The notes beneath the pieces were generated by a model. The model did no database searches. It worked only from the letters and a program-made list of their open reading frames with translations, and was not told where the DNA came from. DNA of 64,000 nt from CAJXQU01 sp965223825. Its GTDB lineage: Bacteria > Pseudomonadota > Gammaproteobacteria > CAJXQU01. This document shows, piece after piece, positions 51,445 through 61,210 of this stretch. Every line of letters starts with the position of its first letter. Position 1 is the stretch's first letter. Location of the stretch: positions 3,162,001-3,226,000 of the forward strand of contig OZ245018.1 of the NCBI GenBank assembly GCA_965223825.1, written 5' to 3'. Both the position numbers and the translations under genes were made by a program.

Positions 51445-51939
51445 TTAATTCTCGTCAACAGCTCCACGCGCATTTGCCCCCACACTGACAGGATCAACCT
51501 TGTTTTTTACGTGAGTCAAATTTAACAATAATGGCGGCGCTGTTTTCAACATGGTCAAACGCATCAACCGACTTCCTTGCTGATCAACTTGTGTTCCTTT
51601 AACCGTGCAAAATTTCAGAGGTGTACGACGCGTGATTTTTCCTAAACCAGGTAATGATCTGGTCTGTTTAATTGCCTTATGATCGGTATTAAAAATAAAC
51701 TGTGAAGCCGCAACGATCGGCGGTGTGATCAAACGTTGATAGTAATTAAATAAAGCCAGTAAAACCACGCTTTGATCATCGACAGGAAGCACTGAAAGCA
51801 TCGCCGTATAAACAAAATGGTAAAGACGTTCTTGCTCATCAAGCAACAACATAGCGTGTTCGGGTTGTGACGTTCCGGTTTCAATTAACTGCCGGTGAAT
51901 CGTTCGATATTGCGATCCTTTGTACTGATTTTCAGGCAT
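51445..51939 (-). CDS. Hypothetical protein
   Basis: The 164-aa protein is not recognised. It has a mostly helical N-terminal half (LLLDEQERLYHFVYTAMLSVL, LLALFNYYQRLI) and a basic C-terminal half (KQTRSLPGLGKITRRTPLKF). There is no signal peptide or membrane segment. It starts 18 bp after the lipoprotein gene at 51958 and ends 46 bp before argS, so it may be in one transcript with them. Confidence 0.55.
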   Translation of the reverse strand: MPENQYKGSQYRTIHRQLIETGTSQPEHAMLLLDEQERLYHFVYTAMLSVLPVDDQSVVLLALFNYYQRLITPPIVAASQFIFNTDHKAIKQTRSLPGLGKITRRTPLKFCTVKGTQVDQQGSRLMRLTMLKTAPPLLLNLTHVKNKVDPVSVGANARGAVDEN

Positions 51940-51957
51940 TCATCTCTCCCGAAAAAA

Positions 51958-52671
51958 CTACTGCACAGAATAACTTTCCAACTCCATCAAAAACGTCCCG
52001 TGCGTTAAAATTTTATTATCTGTGGATTCTAATCGTTCCGACTTGACCAACCCGACAGTGGGGCAGTACCAATCTGAGCTTGTCACTTCAATGTTGACCG
52101 TGCCCAGAGATTTATCCGGCGTAACACGTGTTTTCCCTAGGCCTTTCACTTCCGCACAATCGTTAAATTTGCCGGCAGGTACGTCGATCGTACTGTCTAC
52201 ATTATCGACCGTGTAGCGCATGTGGACTGGCGTATTTAAAATAAAATGTCGGCGAAATGGATCCATCACAACGGCTAATACACCCGTGATCGAGTCTTGC
52301 TCCCAACTGCGACCTTTTTCAAGCGGTAACCGAAATACAAAATGATCCTGTTTTTCGAAAATGGTGTTAATGTCGGTCGGGCGTTTACTGCCGATTTGTC
52401 GAATGCCGTCTTCGTCTTTCGTGTAAAAATACAGCAAACTATCATTAACATTGCGCGAATAAGCTTGCTGTCCATCAACCGTTTCGATCGGCCCATTGGT
52501 CACTAGTTTTTTAAACTCACTGCGCCGATCCATATCTTGCGTAGTTAATGTGTACGTCCAGTATTTACCTTCGCTCAATGGAAAGTAGACTTCGTCTTTT
52601 TCGTTACAGGCGCTAATTAATAACGATAAGATAAACGCAAAGCCAAGTAGGAAACTGATTTTATTTTTCAT
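51958..52671 (-). CDS. Hypothetical lipoprotein
   Basis: The 237-aa protein has a lipoprotein signal ending LLISAC (Cys22). The mature part is beta-rich with FPLSEGKYWTYTLTT near the start and VDVPAGKFNDCAEVKG-like wording around residue 170. It ends in DWYCPTVGLVKSERLEST, a pattern seen in exported single-domain proteins that handle or sense envelope material. No function is known. It lies 29 bp after the TakP-like gene, on the same strand. Confidence 0.65.
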   Translation of the reverse strand: MKNKISFLLGFAFILSLLISACNEKDEVYFPLSEGKYWTYTLTTQDMDRRSEFKKLVTNGPIETVDGQQAYSRNVNDSLLYFYTKDEDGIRQIGSKRPTDINTIFEKQDHFVFRLPLEKGRSWEQDSITGVLAVVMDPFRRHFILNTPVHMRYTVDNVDSTIDVPAGKFNDCAEVKGLGKTRVTPDKSLGTVNIEVTSSDWYCPTVGLVKSERLESTDNKILTHGTFLMELESYSVQ

Positions 52672-52700
52672 TCTGTAAAAGCGCCTTTCATCCGATTTTT

Positions 52701-53846
52701 TTAAGGGATGCCCGCTTCCTCCTGACGGCTAATGACGGCACGATATGCACTGTCAGAAAGTGCATCCCAGCCACGATTTTGTTTCTGAAAAGCGCGGTAG
52801 TTTTCATACACTTTTTTAAACACAGGATCCGCCGCGGCTTGTTCGTGCATCACCTCTTCGGTTAGCGTGCGGAATTTATCCATAACATCATCTGGAAACG
52901 CGAGAATCTCAACGTGCTGGTGGTTTTCTTTTAATTCTTCAAGCGCGATCTGGTTAGACGCATCAAAATCGGCATGCATCCAAATGTTATTCGCCGCAGC
53001 GGTGACTTCGATTAACTTTTGCAGATCGACAGGCAAACTTTCCCACGCTTTTTTATTAATCAATAATTCAAATGCCGCACCGGGTTCATGCCAACCAGGG
53101 TAATAATAATATTTCGCGGCATTGTGCAAACCTAAACGCTGATCGTGAAATGGCCCGACCCAATCTGTCGCATCGATAATGTTACGATCAAGCGCCGTAT
53201 AAACTTCACCCGCCGCCATCAAGACCGGATTGCCACCGGCTTTTGCCAGCACCTTTGCACCGAGTCCAGGAATGCGCATTTTCAAACCTTTTAGATCATC
53301 AATCGAATTTATTTTTTTATTAAACCACCCACCCATTTGCACGCTGGTGTTACCCATCGGGAATGCGATCAGGTTATGCGGCGCGTAAATCTCATTCCAC
53401 AGTTTGATCCCATCACCATTGTACAACCACGCGTCCATGCCACTGGCCGTCATACCGAAGGGCACCGTCGTCATAAACTGTGCTGCCGGAACTTTACCTG
53501 CCCAGTAATAGGCCGCGCCGTGTCCCATTTCAACGCTGCCTAATTTCACCGCTTCAAACACCTCCAACGGGGGGATCAAACTATTCGCAGGGTACACCAT
53601 GATCTGCATCCGGCCATTACTAATCTCTTTAATATTTTTAGCAAAACGATCAACACCTTCCTGAAAGACCGGAAAATTTGCAGGCCATGTGGTCACCATT
53701 TTCCAACGATACGTTTTTTGAGCCTTTCCTGCCGCTTCGCGTTCTTGCGGCGCGTCGTTACACGCGTTGAGTAATAATAAAGGAGCAAGAAAAATTGAAA
53801 CGAAAAATAAACGAAACAAGCAGCAAGAGTTAAGGTTTTTTATCAT
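52701..53846 (-). CDS. TRAP-transporter substrate-binding lipoprotein (TakP/DctP type)
   Basis: The 381-aa protein has a lipoprotein signal ending LLLNAC. The TRAP binding fold includes WKMVTTWPANFPVFQEGV, GSVEMGHGAAYYWAGK, GWFNKKINSIDDLKGLKMRI, DATDWVGPFHDQRLGL and YYYPGWHEPGAAFELLI. This pattern is closest to TakP, which binds 2-oxo acids through a bound cation. The membrane Q and M subunits are not next to it, and the lipid anchor is unusual for a soluble TRAP P-subunit. It may serve a distant transporter or act in sensing. Confidence 0.82.
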   Translation of the reverse strand: MIKNLNSCCLFRLFFVSIFLAPLLLLNACNDAPQEREAAGKAQKTYRWKMVTTWPANFPVFQEGVDRFAKNIKEISNGRMQIMVYPANSLIPPLEVFEAVKLGSVEMGHGAAYYWAGKVPAAQFMTTVPFGMTASGMDAWLYNGDGIKLWNEIYAPHNLIAFPMGNTSVQMGGWFNKKINSIDDLKGLKMRIPGLGAKVLAKAGGNPVLMAAGEVYTALDRNIIDATDWVGPFHDQRLGLHNAAKYYYYPGWHEPGAAFELLINKKAWESLPVDLQKLIEVTAAANNIWMHADFDASNQIALEELKENHQHVEILAFPDDVMDKFRTLTEEVMHEQAAADPVFKKVYENYRAFQKQNRGWDALSDSAYRAVISRQEEAGIP

Positions 53847-53946
53847 TATCTTATTAATTATTTTTTTGGGTTTAATGTTCTAAATAGTATTTTTATCGAT
53901 CTTTTTTTTTGCTTTAACGAAAGCCGAAACGGCACGTTGATTGATC

Positions 53947-56163
53947 CTACACCGCTTGTAAATTCGCATACGCCGCGACGAGCCATTTTGATCCGGCCTC
54001 TTCAAAATTCACTTGTACCCGTGTGTGACTGCCTTGACCTTCAACATTTAAAATCACGCCCTCGCCGAAACTCTCATGCCAGACGCGCTGGCCCAAACCG
54101 ATCCCTTGTGATGCGGCTGACTCTTGCACATACTCATCAACACTGCTGCCCATACCATAACCTTGATCATGCCCCGCACGTACCGGCTTCAATAATTCTT
54201 TAGGAATTTCACGAATAAACCGTGAGGCTTGCGGATAGGTTTCTTGGCCGTGCAAACGCCGCACCTCGGCATGAGAGAGCACTAATTTCTGCATTGCGCG
54301 GGTTAGGCCGACATAACAAAGGCGGCGTTCCTCTTCGAGCTGTGCAATATCTTCGCGACTGCGTTTGTGCGGAAATAAGCCTTCCTCCAAACCCGTCAAA
54401 AAAATCAACGGAAATTCCAAACCTTTCGCCGCGTGCAAGGTCATCAGTTGCAACGAATCTTCATACGCATCAGCCTGACCTTCACCCGCTTCAAGCGCGG
54501 CATGCGCGAGGAATTCCGATAGCGGATCCATGGCCGGTGGCGGATCAAGATCTTCCTCGGCGGCAGCTTCTTCATTGAGTTTGGCTTGATCTTGCTGGCG
54601 CACTTCAAATTCCTGTGCGGCGCTGACCAACTCCTCAAGGTTCTCTATTCGATCTTCCGCTTTACCCGATGTGTCTTTTTTATAATGTCCGATCAATCCG
54701 CTTCGTTTAATGACTTTATCCAGTAAATCACTCAACTCGGTTCCATCTACTTCTTGACGCATGCCTTCGATCAACTCAAAGAAAGCTTGCAGCGCATTTA
54801 CTGCGCGCGCATTGAGCAGCTTGTGCTCAATGATGCGGCACATCGCTTGCCAGAGCGATAAACCGTTATTGCGCGCTTCGAGGCGGATCGCTTCTAACGA
54901 ACGATTGCCAATGCCTCGCGTTGGTGTATTCACGATACGCTCGAAAGCGGCATCATCCTGAGAAAATGCCGTCAGTCGTAAATAGGCCAGTGCATCTTTG
55001 ATCTCGGCACGTTCATAAAAACGAAAACCACCGTGAACTCGATACGGAATATTTTCACGGCGTAAGTGATCTTCGAAGACCCGCGACTGCGCCGAGGTGC
55101 GGTATAGCACCGCGGCATCGTCATAACGATGCCCTTCGTTATGCCAATCCTCCACTTGCTCAACAAGATAGCGCGCTTCTTCCTGTTCGTTGTACGCGGT
55201 AAAAACGGGGATCTGATCGCCATCTTCACCGTCTGTCCAGAGTTCTTTGCCGATGCGGCCAGTGTTGTTTGCAATCAACGTATTAGCAGCGGCAAGGATC
55301 GTCGCGGTCGATCGGTAATTCTGTTCCAGCCGAACTAATTTCGTTTCGTTAAAGTCGTCTTGGAAGCGTTGCATGTTTTCGATCTTTGCGCCACGCCAGC
55401 TATAAATCGACTGATCGTCATCGCCGACAACAAACATGCTGCCATCACCATTCGAAAACATCTTCAACCAATCGTATTGGATCGTGTTTGTATCTTGAAA
55501 CTCGTCCACCAACACATGCCGAAACCGCTCTTGATAATGTGCCCGAAGGTGATCGTTATCGCGGAAGAGTTCGAACGCGCGCAGCAGTAATTCGGCAAAA
55601 TCCACCAGCCCGGATCGTGCGCAGGCTTCTTCATAATGGCGATAGATGTGAATCATCTGTTCTTGATGAAAATCCCCATCACTGCTCAACTGCGGCGGAC
55701 GTAGACCTTCGTCTTTGCGCGCATTGATATACCACTGGATCTCACGCGGCGGCCATTTCGCTTCTTCCAATTCCAGCTCTCGAAGTAAACGTCTGATCAA
55801 ACGATATTGATCATCACTGTCCATAATCTGGAAATGTTGCTCAAGCTTGGCATCTTGCCAGTGTGCACGCAGCAGGCGATGGGCAATGCCGTGAAAAGTA
55901 CCGACCCACATTGCCCCCGTTCCGTGACCGAGAATTTTTTCCAAACGGGCACGCATTTCACCAGCGGCTTTATTTGTAAACGTCACCGCAAGAATGCTAC
56001 CCGGTCGGGCTTGGTTGGTTTGGATGTACCACGCGATACGGTGGATCAACACGCGTGTTTTGCCACTCCCGGCTCCCGCCAGCACCAGCAGGTTGCCTGC
56101 CGGTGCGGCGACTGCTTCGCGTTGCGCGTCGTTTAAAGGGTCGAGTATGTGTGAGACATCCAT
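53947..56163 (-). CDS. uvrD: DNA helicase II (UvrD)
   Basis: UvrD is a 3'-5' superfamily 1 helicase for nucleotide-excision and mismatch repair. The 738-aa protein has Walker A LAGAGSGKTRVL, motif Ia AVTFTNKAAGEMRARL, motif II DEFQDTN, motif III VVGDDDQSIYSWRGA, motif V TLHAAKGLEFPLIFLTGLEEG and motif VI EERRLCYVGLTRA. The C-terminal region is the RNA-polymerase-binding Tudor-like part. No LexA box was found upstream. It is transcribed apart from gcvH with an 80-bp spacer. Confidence 0.96.
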   Translation of the reverse strand: MDVSHILDPLNDAQREAVAAPAGNLLVLAGAGSGKTRVLIHRIAWYIQTNQARPGSILAVTFTNKAAGEMRARLEKILGHGTGAMWVGTFHGIAHRLLRAHWQDAKLEQHFQIMDSDDQYRLIRRLLRELELEEAKWPPREIQWYINARKDEGLRPPQLSSDGDFHQEQMIHIYRHYEEACARSGLVDFAELLLRAFELFRDNDHLRAHYQERFRHVLVDEFQDTNTIQYDWLKMFSNGDGSMFVVGDDDQSIYSWRGAKIENMQRFQDDFNETKLVRLEQNYRSTATILAAANTLIANNTGRIGKELWTDGEDGDQIPVFTAYNEQEEARYLVEQVEDWHNEGHRYDDAAVLYRTSAQSRVFEDHLRRENIPYRVHGGFRFYERAEIKDALAYLRLTAFSQDDAAFERIVNTPTRGIGNRSLEAIRLEARNNGLSLWQAMCRIIEHKLLNARAVNALQAFFELIEGMRQEVDGTELSDLLDKVIKRSGLIGHYKKDTSGKAEDRIENLEELVSAAQEFEVRQQDQAKLNEEAAAEEDLDPPPAMDPLSEFLAHAALEAGEGQADAYEDSLQLMTLHAAKGLEFPLIFLTGLEEGLFPHKRSREDIAQLEEERRLCYVGLTRAMQKLVLSHAEVRRLHGQETYPQASRFIREIPKELLKPVRAGHDQGYGMGSSVDEYVQESAASQGIGLGQRVWHESFGEGVILNVEGQGSHTRVQVNFEEAGSKWLVAAYANLQAV

Positions 56164-56243
56164 GCAGTTTTTTCTTCTTATTCAACGCCGCATTTCACCC
56201 GCAGTGGAGACTACGTTAATGATGTGCGTACTTTTTTAAAAAA

Positions 56244-56633
56244 TCATTCTTCGTCGATATAGCTCTCATAGGCTGATGCGTCCATCAAGCCGTCAATCTC
56301 GCCTTCGTCTTCTGGTTGCAACAAGAAAATCCAGCCTAAATCATACGGCGAGCTATTGATCAGTTCCGGTGAATCTTCCAATTCCGTATTGACGCCGACA
56401 ATTTCTCCAGCGACGGGGCAAGCCAGATCAGAGGCGGATTTTACTGACTCTACCAACGCGCATTCAGAATCCGTGGTAAAACTGGCTTCTTGCTCGGGTA
56501 GCTCCACAAACACAATATCGCCCAGTTCTTCTTGCGCGTAGTCCGTGATGCCGACCTTGATCGTGCCGTCATCCTGTAATTCAAGCCACAAGTGGCTTTC
56601 AGCGTATTTCAAATCTTCCGGTATCGTACTCAT
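56244..56633 (-). CDS. gcvH: Glycine cleavage system H protein
   Basis: GcvH carries the lipoyl-bound methylamine between the P, T and L proteins. The 129-aa protein has YAESHLWL, VGITDYAQEELGDIVFVELP and the lipoylation lysine in ALVESVKSASDL (Lys64 or so), then the SPYDLGWIFLL end. GGAGG precedes the ATG. The gcvP and gcvT genes are not adjacent. Confidence 0.96.
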   Translation of the reverse strand: MSTIPEDLKYAESHLWLELQDDGTIKVGITDYAQEELGDIVFVELPEQEASFTTDSECALVESVKSASDLACPVAGEIVGVNTELEDSPELINSSPYDLGWIFLLQPEDEGEIDGLMDASAYESYIDEE

Positions 56634-56874
56634 TAAGATTGCCTCCAGTTAAGCAAGGCCGCTGCGGCATATGGCATTGTTTGATCAGGTCAGTTTTTTG
56701 CGCCCACGCTTGCGGTACAATTTACCCAACATGCCCCTGTGCATCACGGCGTGTAATAGTGAATAATCTAATTTTACACGAGCTTGTCAGGGATGGTACT
56801 CCACGTCTTTCTATTCCATCTGGATTTCAAGCTCCACCTCAAACAAACGTATTCAGGAATCACGACAAACCATC

Positions 56875-57294
56875 ATGTTTAGCCTTCACCCCAAACTTAA
56901 AGCCGATACGATAGATCTTGGCAAACTCAGCCTTTGCCGGGTTTTATTGATGAACGATGTTCGCTATCCGTGGTTAATTCTCGTACCTGAAATTGAAGAC
57001 GTGACTGAAATTTTTCAACTCAGTTCGACAGATCAGATCACGCTGATGGATGAATCTTCCAAGGTGGCACATTTTTTATATGATCGTTTTCAAGCAGATA
57101 AAATGAATGTCGCCGCACTCGGTAATGTCGTCCCGCAATTACACTTACACCACATTGTGCGCTTTAAAATCGACGCAAGTTGGCCAGCACCTATTTGGGG
57201 GAATGGCGATCCGGTGCCCTATGAGCAAGATCAAATCGACGCACTTGTGCTTCAATTTCGTAGCGGCTTGGATCTTACTCTCACCGACATTTAA
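56875..57294 (+). CDS. HIT-domain protein
   Basis: The 139-aa histidine-triad nucleotide-binding/hydrolase protein has the signature QLHLHHIVRF (H-x-H-x-H). Upstream are MNDVRYPWLILVP and VAALGNVVP. Such small HIT proteins act on nucleotide phosphoramidates or dinucleotides; the in vivo substrate is unknown. It is divergent from gcvH, with about 240 bp between, and 9 bp ahead of the yhiN-like gene. Confidence 0.88.
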   Translation: MFSLHPKLKADTIDLGKLSLCRVLLMNDVRYPWLILVPEIEDVTEIFQLSSTDQITLMDESSKVAHFLYDRFQADKMNVAALGNVVPQLHLHHIVRFKIDASWPAPIWGNGDPVPYEQDQIDALVLQFRSGLDLTLTDI

Positions 57295-57303
57295 GTCGAC
57301 CTT

Positions 57304-58593
57304 ATGTCCCTCAAGCTTCATCCAACAGATGTATTGATCATCGGCGCGAGTGCATCAGGTTTAATGTGCGCGATCGAGGCGGGCAAACGTGGTCGTAATG
57401 TGACGGTGCTTGATCACGCCAACAAGGCCGGTAAGAAAATTCTTATGTCTGGTGGTGGCCGCTGTAATTTTACGAACTATACGATTAGTGCAGAAAATTA
57501 CCTTTCGCATAATCCACATTTTTGTAAATCCGCTTTAAACCGCTACACGCAATGGGACTTTATTGGCATGGTTAGCGACCACAATATTCCCTACCACGAA
57601 CGTGATCACGGCCAACTTTTTTGTAACGACAGCGCAAAAGATATTCTCAACATGCTCTTGCGTGAATGTGCAAAAGTCGGCGTGCAGATCAGACTTAATA
57701 CGCATATCGATCAAATCAGAAAAAATGACAAAAATGAATTCGTCATCGACGCACACCAAGAAACGTTTTCTGCAAAAAAAATGTCTACTAAATCAAACGC
57801 GGCTCGAACAGCAGATCAATCCACAGATCAATTTAAAACATCATCATTAGTGATCGCCTGTGGTGGCTTGTCCATTCCGACTATGGGTGCCACACCTTTC
57901 GGCTATCAGATCGCTGATCAATTTGGCCATCATGTCTGGCCTGTTTCCGCCGGGCTGGTGCCATTTACATTACAGCCGGAAGATAAAGAAAAGTTCTCAC
58001 CTCTTTCTGGTATTGCGATCAATAGTCGGGTGCACAACCAACCCACCAACACGAATGAAAAAAACCAACACCCGATCAGTTTTCGAGAAAATATTTTATT
58101 CACACATCGTGGTTTAAGCGGCCCATCCATATTACAAATTTCCAATTACTGGCGACCCGGTGAAGTGATCGAGATCGATCTTATCCCCGATGAAAATATT
58201 CAAAATTTTTTAATCGAAAAAAGACGCGCCGGAAATAACACCAAACTAAAAAACGTACTGGCTGACAAACTCCCTAGCCGACTGTTGATCAGCTTGCTCG
58301 GAGACACATTACTTGATCAGACAATACAAAATACTGCTAATGCTCAAATTGATTTCATTCATAAGCAATGCCACCAATGGACGATTAAACCCAACGGCAC
58401 AGAAGGCTACCGTACGGCGGAAGTCACGCTCGGCGGCGTAGATTGTGATCAACTTTCCTCCAAAACCATGGAGTCGAATTTGGTTGCAGGCTTGTACTTT
58501 ATCGGTGAAGTGGTGGATGTCACTGGCTGGTTGGGCGGTTATAATTTTCAATGGGCATGGGCCTCGGGCTGGAGTGCCGGGCAAGTGGTTTAA
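57304..58593 (+). CDS. FAD/NAD(P)-binding oxidoreductase, HI0933/YhiN family
   Basis: The 429-aa flavoprotein has the FAD-binding start VLIIGASASGLMCAIEAGKRG, the family motif MSGGGRCNFTNY, an internal SLVIACGGLSIPTMGATPFG and the closing GEVVDVTGWLGGYNFQWAWASG. The reaction of the HI0933 family is not established. The region around residues 160-175 (STKSNAARTADQSTDQFK) is a low-complexity insert. It forms an operon with the HIT gene. Confidence 0.88.
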   Translation: MSLKLHPTDVLIIGASASGLMCAIEAGKRGRNVTVLDHANKAGKKILMSGGGRCNFTNYTISAENYLSHNPHFCKSALNRYTQWDFIGMVSDHNIPYHERDHGQLFCNDSAKDILNMLLRECAKVGVQIRLNTHIDQIRKNDKNEFVIDAHQETFSAKKMSTKSNAARTADQSTDQFKTSSLVIACGGLSIPTMGATPFGYQIADQFGHHVWPVSAGLVPFTLQPEDKEKFSPLSGIAINSRVHNQPTNTNEKNQHPISFRENILFTHRGLSGPSILQISNYWRPGEVIEIDLIPDENIQNFLIEKRRAGNNTKLKNVLADKLPSRLLISLLGDTLLDQTIQNTANAQIDFIHKQCHQWTIKPNGTEGYRTAEVTLGGVDCDQLSSKTMESNLVAGLYFIGEVVDVTGWLGGYNFQWAWASGWSAGQVV

Positions 58594-58628
58594 TCTTTTA
58601 AAATAATAAACATAAGGAGAATCAACAC

Positions 58629-58946
58629 ATGACACTCAACGAACATTTCGAAACGATGAAACCAATCTGGCGAATCCCCTTAATGCTGATCGCTTTTCAA
58701 CTTGCGGGCGGCGTGATTGCATTATCGAAAAGTTATTATGGCGATCCAGTGATCGATTTTTGGTATGGCGCTGCCACGTCGACGTTCCCCGGCTTTATTA
58801 TTGGTACACTTTGGCATAATTTTGCTTCGACTGACAAATTACAGGATCATAAACCACCCTTTATTTTTATCGCTGTGATCAGCCTCTTGCTGACACTTTC
58901 TACCTTTTTTATACCCTTAGATCTTATAGCATCCCAGGCCAATTAA
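58629..58946 (+). CDS. Small membrane protein of unknown function
   Basis: The 105-aa protein has three predicted helices: about residues 15-33 (IPLMLIAFQLAGGVIALS), 45-63 (GAATSTFPGFIIGTLWHN) and 76-97. There is no known domain. AAGGAGA precedes the ATG at good spacing. It sits between the yhiN-like gene and the truncated haemoglobin gene, 35 and 19 bp apart. Confidence 0.65.
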   Translation: MTLNEHFETMKPIWRIPLMLIAFQLAGGVIALSKSYYGDPVIDFWYGAATSTFPGFIIGTLWHNFASTDKLQDHKPPFIFIAVISLLLTLSTFFIPLDLIASQAN

Positions 58947-58965
58947 GGGTTCGTCGAGTCAATAT

Positions 58966-59379
58966 ATGAAATCAGATAATCATTACGGTGTCGGCGATGC
59001 TTCTTATCAGGCTGCGGGTGGCTTAGACGGCATCACAAAACTTGTTGATGCGTTTTATGATCTTATGCAGACATTACCAGAAGCGAAAACGATTCGGCAT
59101 TTACATTCGGATGACCTTACAGAGTCACGAAAAAAACTCACGTTTTTCTTATCCGGCTGGTTGGGTGGACCGACGCTTTATGCGGAACATTTCGGCGGGA
59201 TCAATATTCCCAAAGCCCATCAGCATTTACCCGTTGGCGAGGCAGAACGGGACGCATGGATTTTATGTATGCAAAAAGCCGTTGATCAGCAACCCTTTGC
59301 GGAGACCTTTAAAATGTATTTAATTGAGCAACTACGTATTCCGGCAGAACGGATTCGTATAGCAGCGAGTAATATCTGA
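58966..59379 (+). CDS. Group II truncated haemoglobin
   Basis: The 137-aa globin has the trHbO pattern AAGGLDGITKLVDAFYDLM, the FFLSGWLGGPTLYAEHFG region with the conserved Trp-Gly-Gly turn, and the proximal-histidine segment KAHQHLPVGEAERDAW. The C-terminal helix has a Cys in ILCMQKAV. Such globins bind oxygen or nitric oxide. It is in a plus-strand series of small genes with no obvious operon partner. Confidence 0.92.
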   Translation: MKSDNHYGVGDASYQAAGGLDGITKLVDAFYDLMQTLPEAKTIRHLHSDDLTESRKKLTFFLSGWLGGPTLYAEHFGGINIPKAHQHLPVGEAERDAWILCMQKAVDQQPFAETFKMYLIEQLRIPAERIRIAASNI

Positions 59380-59483
59380 TCTGTATTTGTTCCGCTCGGC
59401 TGTTATTGCTACTGTAAATTTTTCTGATCGCCTGACCAGCTGATAAATTATTTTTTCTCTCACTAAGCGACGGGGCTTACAAC

Positions 59484-59840
59484 ATGAACCAACATGAAAA
59501 GCTAAATTATGTCGAGTTCGCCGCTTGCGATCTGCCCGCGACAAAAACGTTTTTTAGCCGCGTTTTCGGTTGGATATTTACCGATTACGGGCCGGACTAC
59601 ACCGCCTTTTCCGATCAAGGTTTGGATGGTGGCTTTTACAAGAGCGAGCTGAAATCTAACGTGGAGCAGGGCGCGGCACTGTTGGTCTTTTACAGCACCG
59701 ATCTTGAAAAGACATTGGAGAAAGTGATTGCCGCAGGCGGTAACATTTCACAAGCGATTTTCGACTTCCCCGGCGGAAGACGTTTTCACTTTATTGAACC
59801 GAGCGGCAATGAATTTGCCGTATGGTCAGAGCCTGCTTAA
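59484..59840 (+). CDS. VOC-family (glyoxalase-like) protein
   Basis: The 118-aa protein has one VOC fold: YVEFAACDLPATKTFFSRVF and WIFTDYGPDYTAF at the start, DLEKTLEKVIAAGGNI in the middle and FHFIEPSGNEFAVWS at the end. The group includes predicted metal-dependent lyases and binding proteins; the substrate is unknown. The C-terminus overlaps the upstream part of the following MATE reading frame. Confidence 0.85.
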   Translation: MNQHEKLNYVEFAACDLPATKTFFSRVFGWIFTDYGPDYTAFSDQGLDGGFYKSELKSNVEQGAALLVFYSTDLEKTLEKVIAAGGNISQAIFDFPGGRRFHFIEPSGNEFAVWSEPA

Positions 59841-59899
59841 TAACAGATCAGGCAACTTGTTCTACTCGCGCTTTTTATAACCATGCCGTCGGAGTTCGT

Positions 59900-61210
59900 T
59901 TGAACCTTACTCAAGACCCTATCGCTAGCTTACTCCGAAAAATTGCCATCCCGGCGAGTGTCGGCATGTTTTTTAATACGATGTATTACATCGTAGATAA
60001 TTTCTACGCGGGCATGCTGTCTTCAACGGCATTGGCTGGTATTTCACTTGCCTCGCCGATCTTCTTCATGGGCTTATCGATCGCACTCGGTATCGGTCAG
60101 GGTACGAATGCTTTGGTCGGCCATGCGCGGGGTGCTGGCGAACAAGCCGAAGCTGAACGCTATGCCGGTCACGCACTCTCCTTGGCGTGGATTGCCGCCT
60201 TACTCGCAGGCTTTTTCATTTATCTTGCCACGCCGATTTTGTTTCGACTCATGCACGCCGAAGGTGAATACACCGAAGATGCGCTGAAGTATCTTTCGAT
60301 CATGTTACCAACCTTGGGTTTAATGACGCACGGCATGGCTGCCAACGGCATACTCAATTCACTCGGCGACACGACGAGCTTACGCAACAGTTTAGTCATC
60401 GCTTTTTACGCTAATATTTTGCTCGATCCGTTATTTATTTTTGTTTTCGATTGGGGTGTGTACGGCTTAGCAGCCGCCACCGCCGTTACGCAATTGGGCA
60501 GTGCTATTTATTTAACCTACAAAGTGCGGCAAAGCCAACTGGGGAATTGTCTCAATATCGTGAACTTACAACCAAACGGATTTTATTATCGTGCCTTATT
60601 ACAGCAGTCGATACCGGCTAGCACGAATATGTTTTTAATCGCGATCGGATCATTGATCATTATCTCCGCTGTAGCGCAATTTGGTGAAAATGCTGTCGCC
60701 GGACTCGGGATTGCTTTGCGTATTGAGCAACTAATTTTACTCCCCGCATTGGGGTTAAATATTGCAGTGCTCTCTATCGTCAGTGTGAACTTTGGCGCAC
60801 GTGAATTCGCCCGCATGGAAAAAGTCGCACTGGACTCGATCAAGTTTGGAACCAGTTTAATGTTATTGGGTGGCGTGGTTATTTTTATTTTTGCAGAATC
60901 GCTGATCGGCCTCTTCACGAAAAATGCTGCCGTGATCACGTATGGTGTAAGTTATCTTCGCGTAGAGGCTTTCATACTACCCGCGTATGTGGTTTCTTTT
61001 ATTGCTGGCGCAGTCTTACAAGGAATGAAGCGGCCGTTAATACCGATGTATTTCAATGTGCTTCGACAATTAATTCTGCCATTGATCTTTATTCTGATCG
61101 CATTAGGTATATTCAATCTTGGCATTTATGGTATTTGGGGGTCAATCGCGATCGCAACTTGGCTTGTCGCCAGTGCTCAATACTTTCATATGTGTAAGCA
61201 ATTTAAATAA
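59900..61210 (+). CDS. MATE-family multidrug/Na+ or H+ antiporter
   Basis: The 436-aa protein has 12 predicted membrane helices in two MatE repeats. Repeat 1 starts with IPASVGMFFNTMYYIVDNFY and includes GIGQGTNALVGHARGAG. Repeat 2 starts with SIPASTNMFLIAIGS and includes LGLNIAVLSIVSVNFGA. I chose TTG at 59900: it has GGAG five bases upstream and gives the expected LTQDPIASLLRKIAIP N-terminus. An upstream in-frame start at 59822 lies within the VOC gene and adds 26 unrelated residues. Export of cationic drugs is the family role. Confidence 0.85.
   Translation: MNLTQDPIASLLRKIAIPASVGMFFNTMYYIVDNFYAGMLSSTALAGISLASPIFFMGLSIALGIGQGTNALVGHARGAGEQAEAERYAGHALSLAWIAALLAGFFIYLATPILFRLMHAEGEYTEDALKYLSIMLPTLGLMTHGMAANGILNSLGDTTSLRNSLVIAFYANILLDPLFIFVFDWGVYGLAAATAVTQLGSAIYLTYKVRQSQLGNCLNIVNLQPNGFYYRALLQQSIPASTNMFLIAIGSLIIISAVAQFGENAVAGLGIALRIEQLILLPALGLNIAVLSIVSVNFGAREFARMEKVALDSIKFGTSLMLLGGVVIFIFAESLIGLFTKNAAVITYGVSYLRVEAFILPAYVVSFIAGAVLQGMKRPLIPMYFNVLRQLILPLIFILIALGIFNLGIYGIWGSIAIATWLVASAQYFHMCKQFK

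Noticed and set aside
56164..56243. LexA site upstream of uvrD
   Set aside because: No CTG-N10-CAG with the required flanks was found in the spacer.
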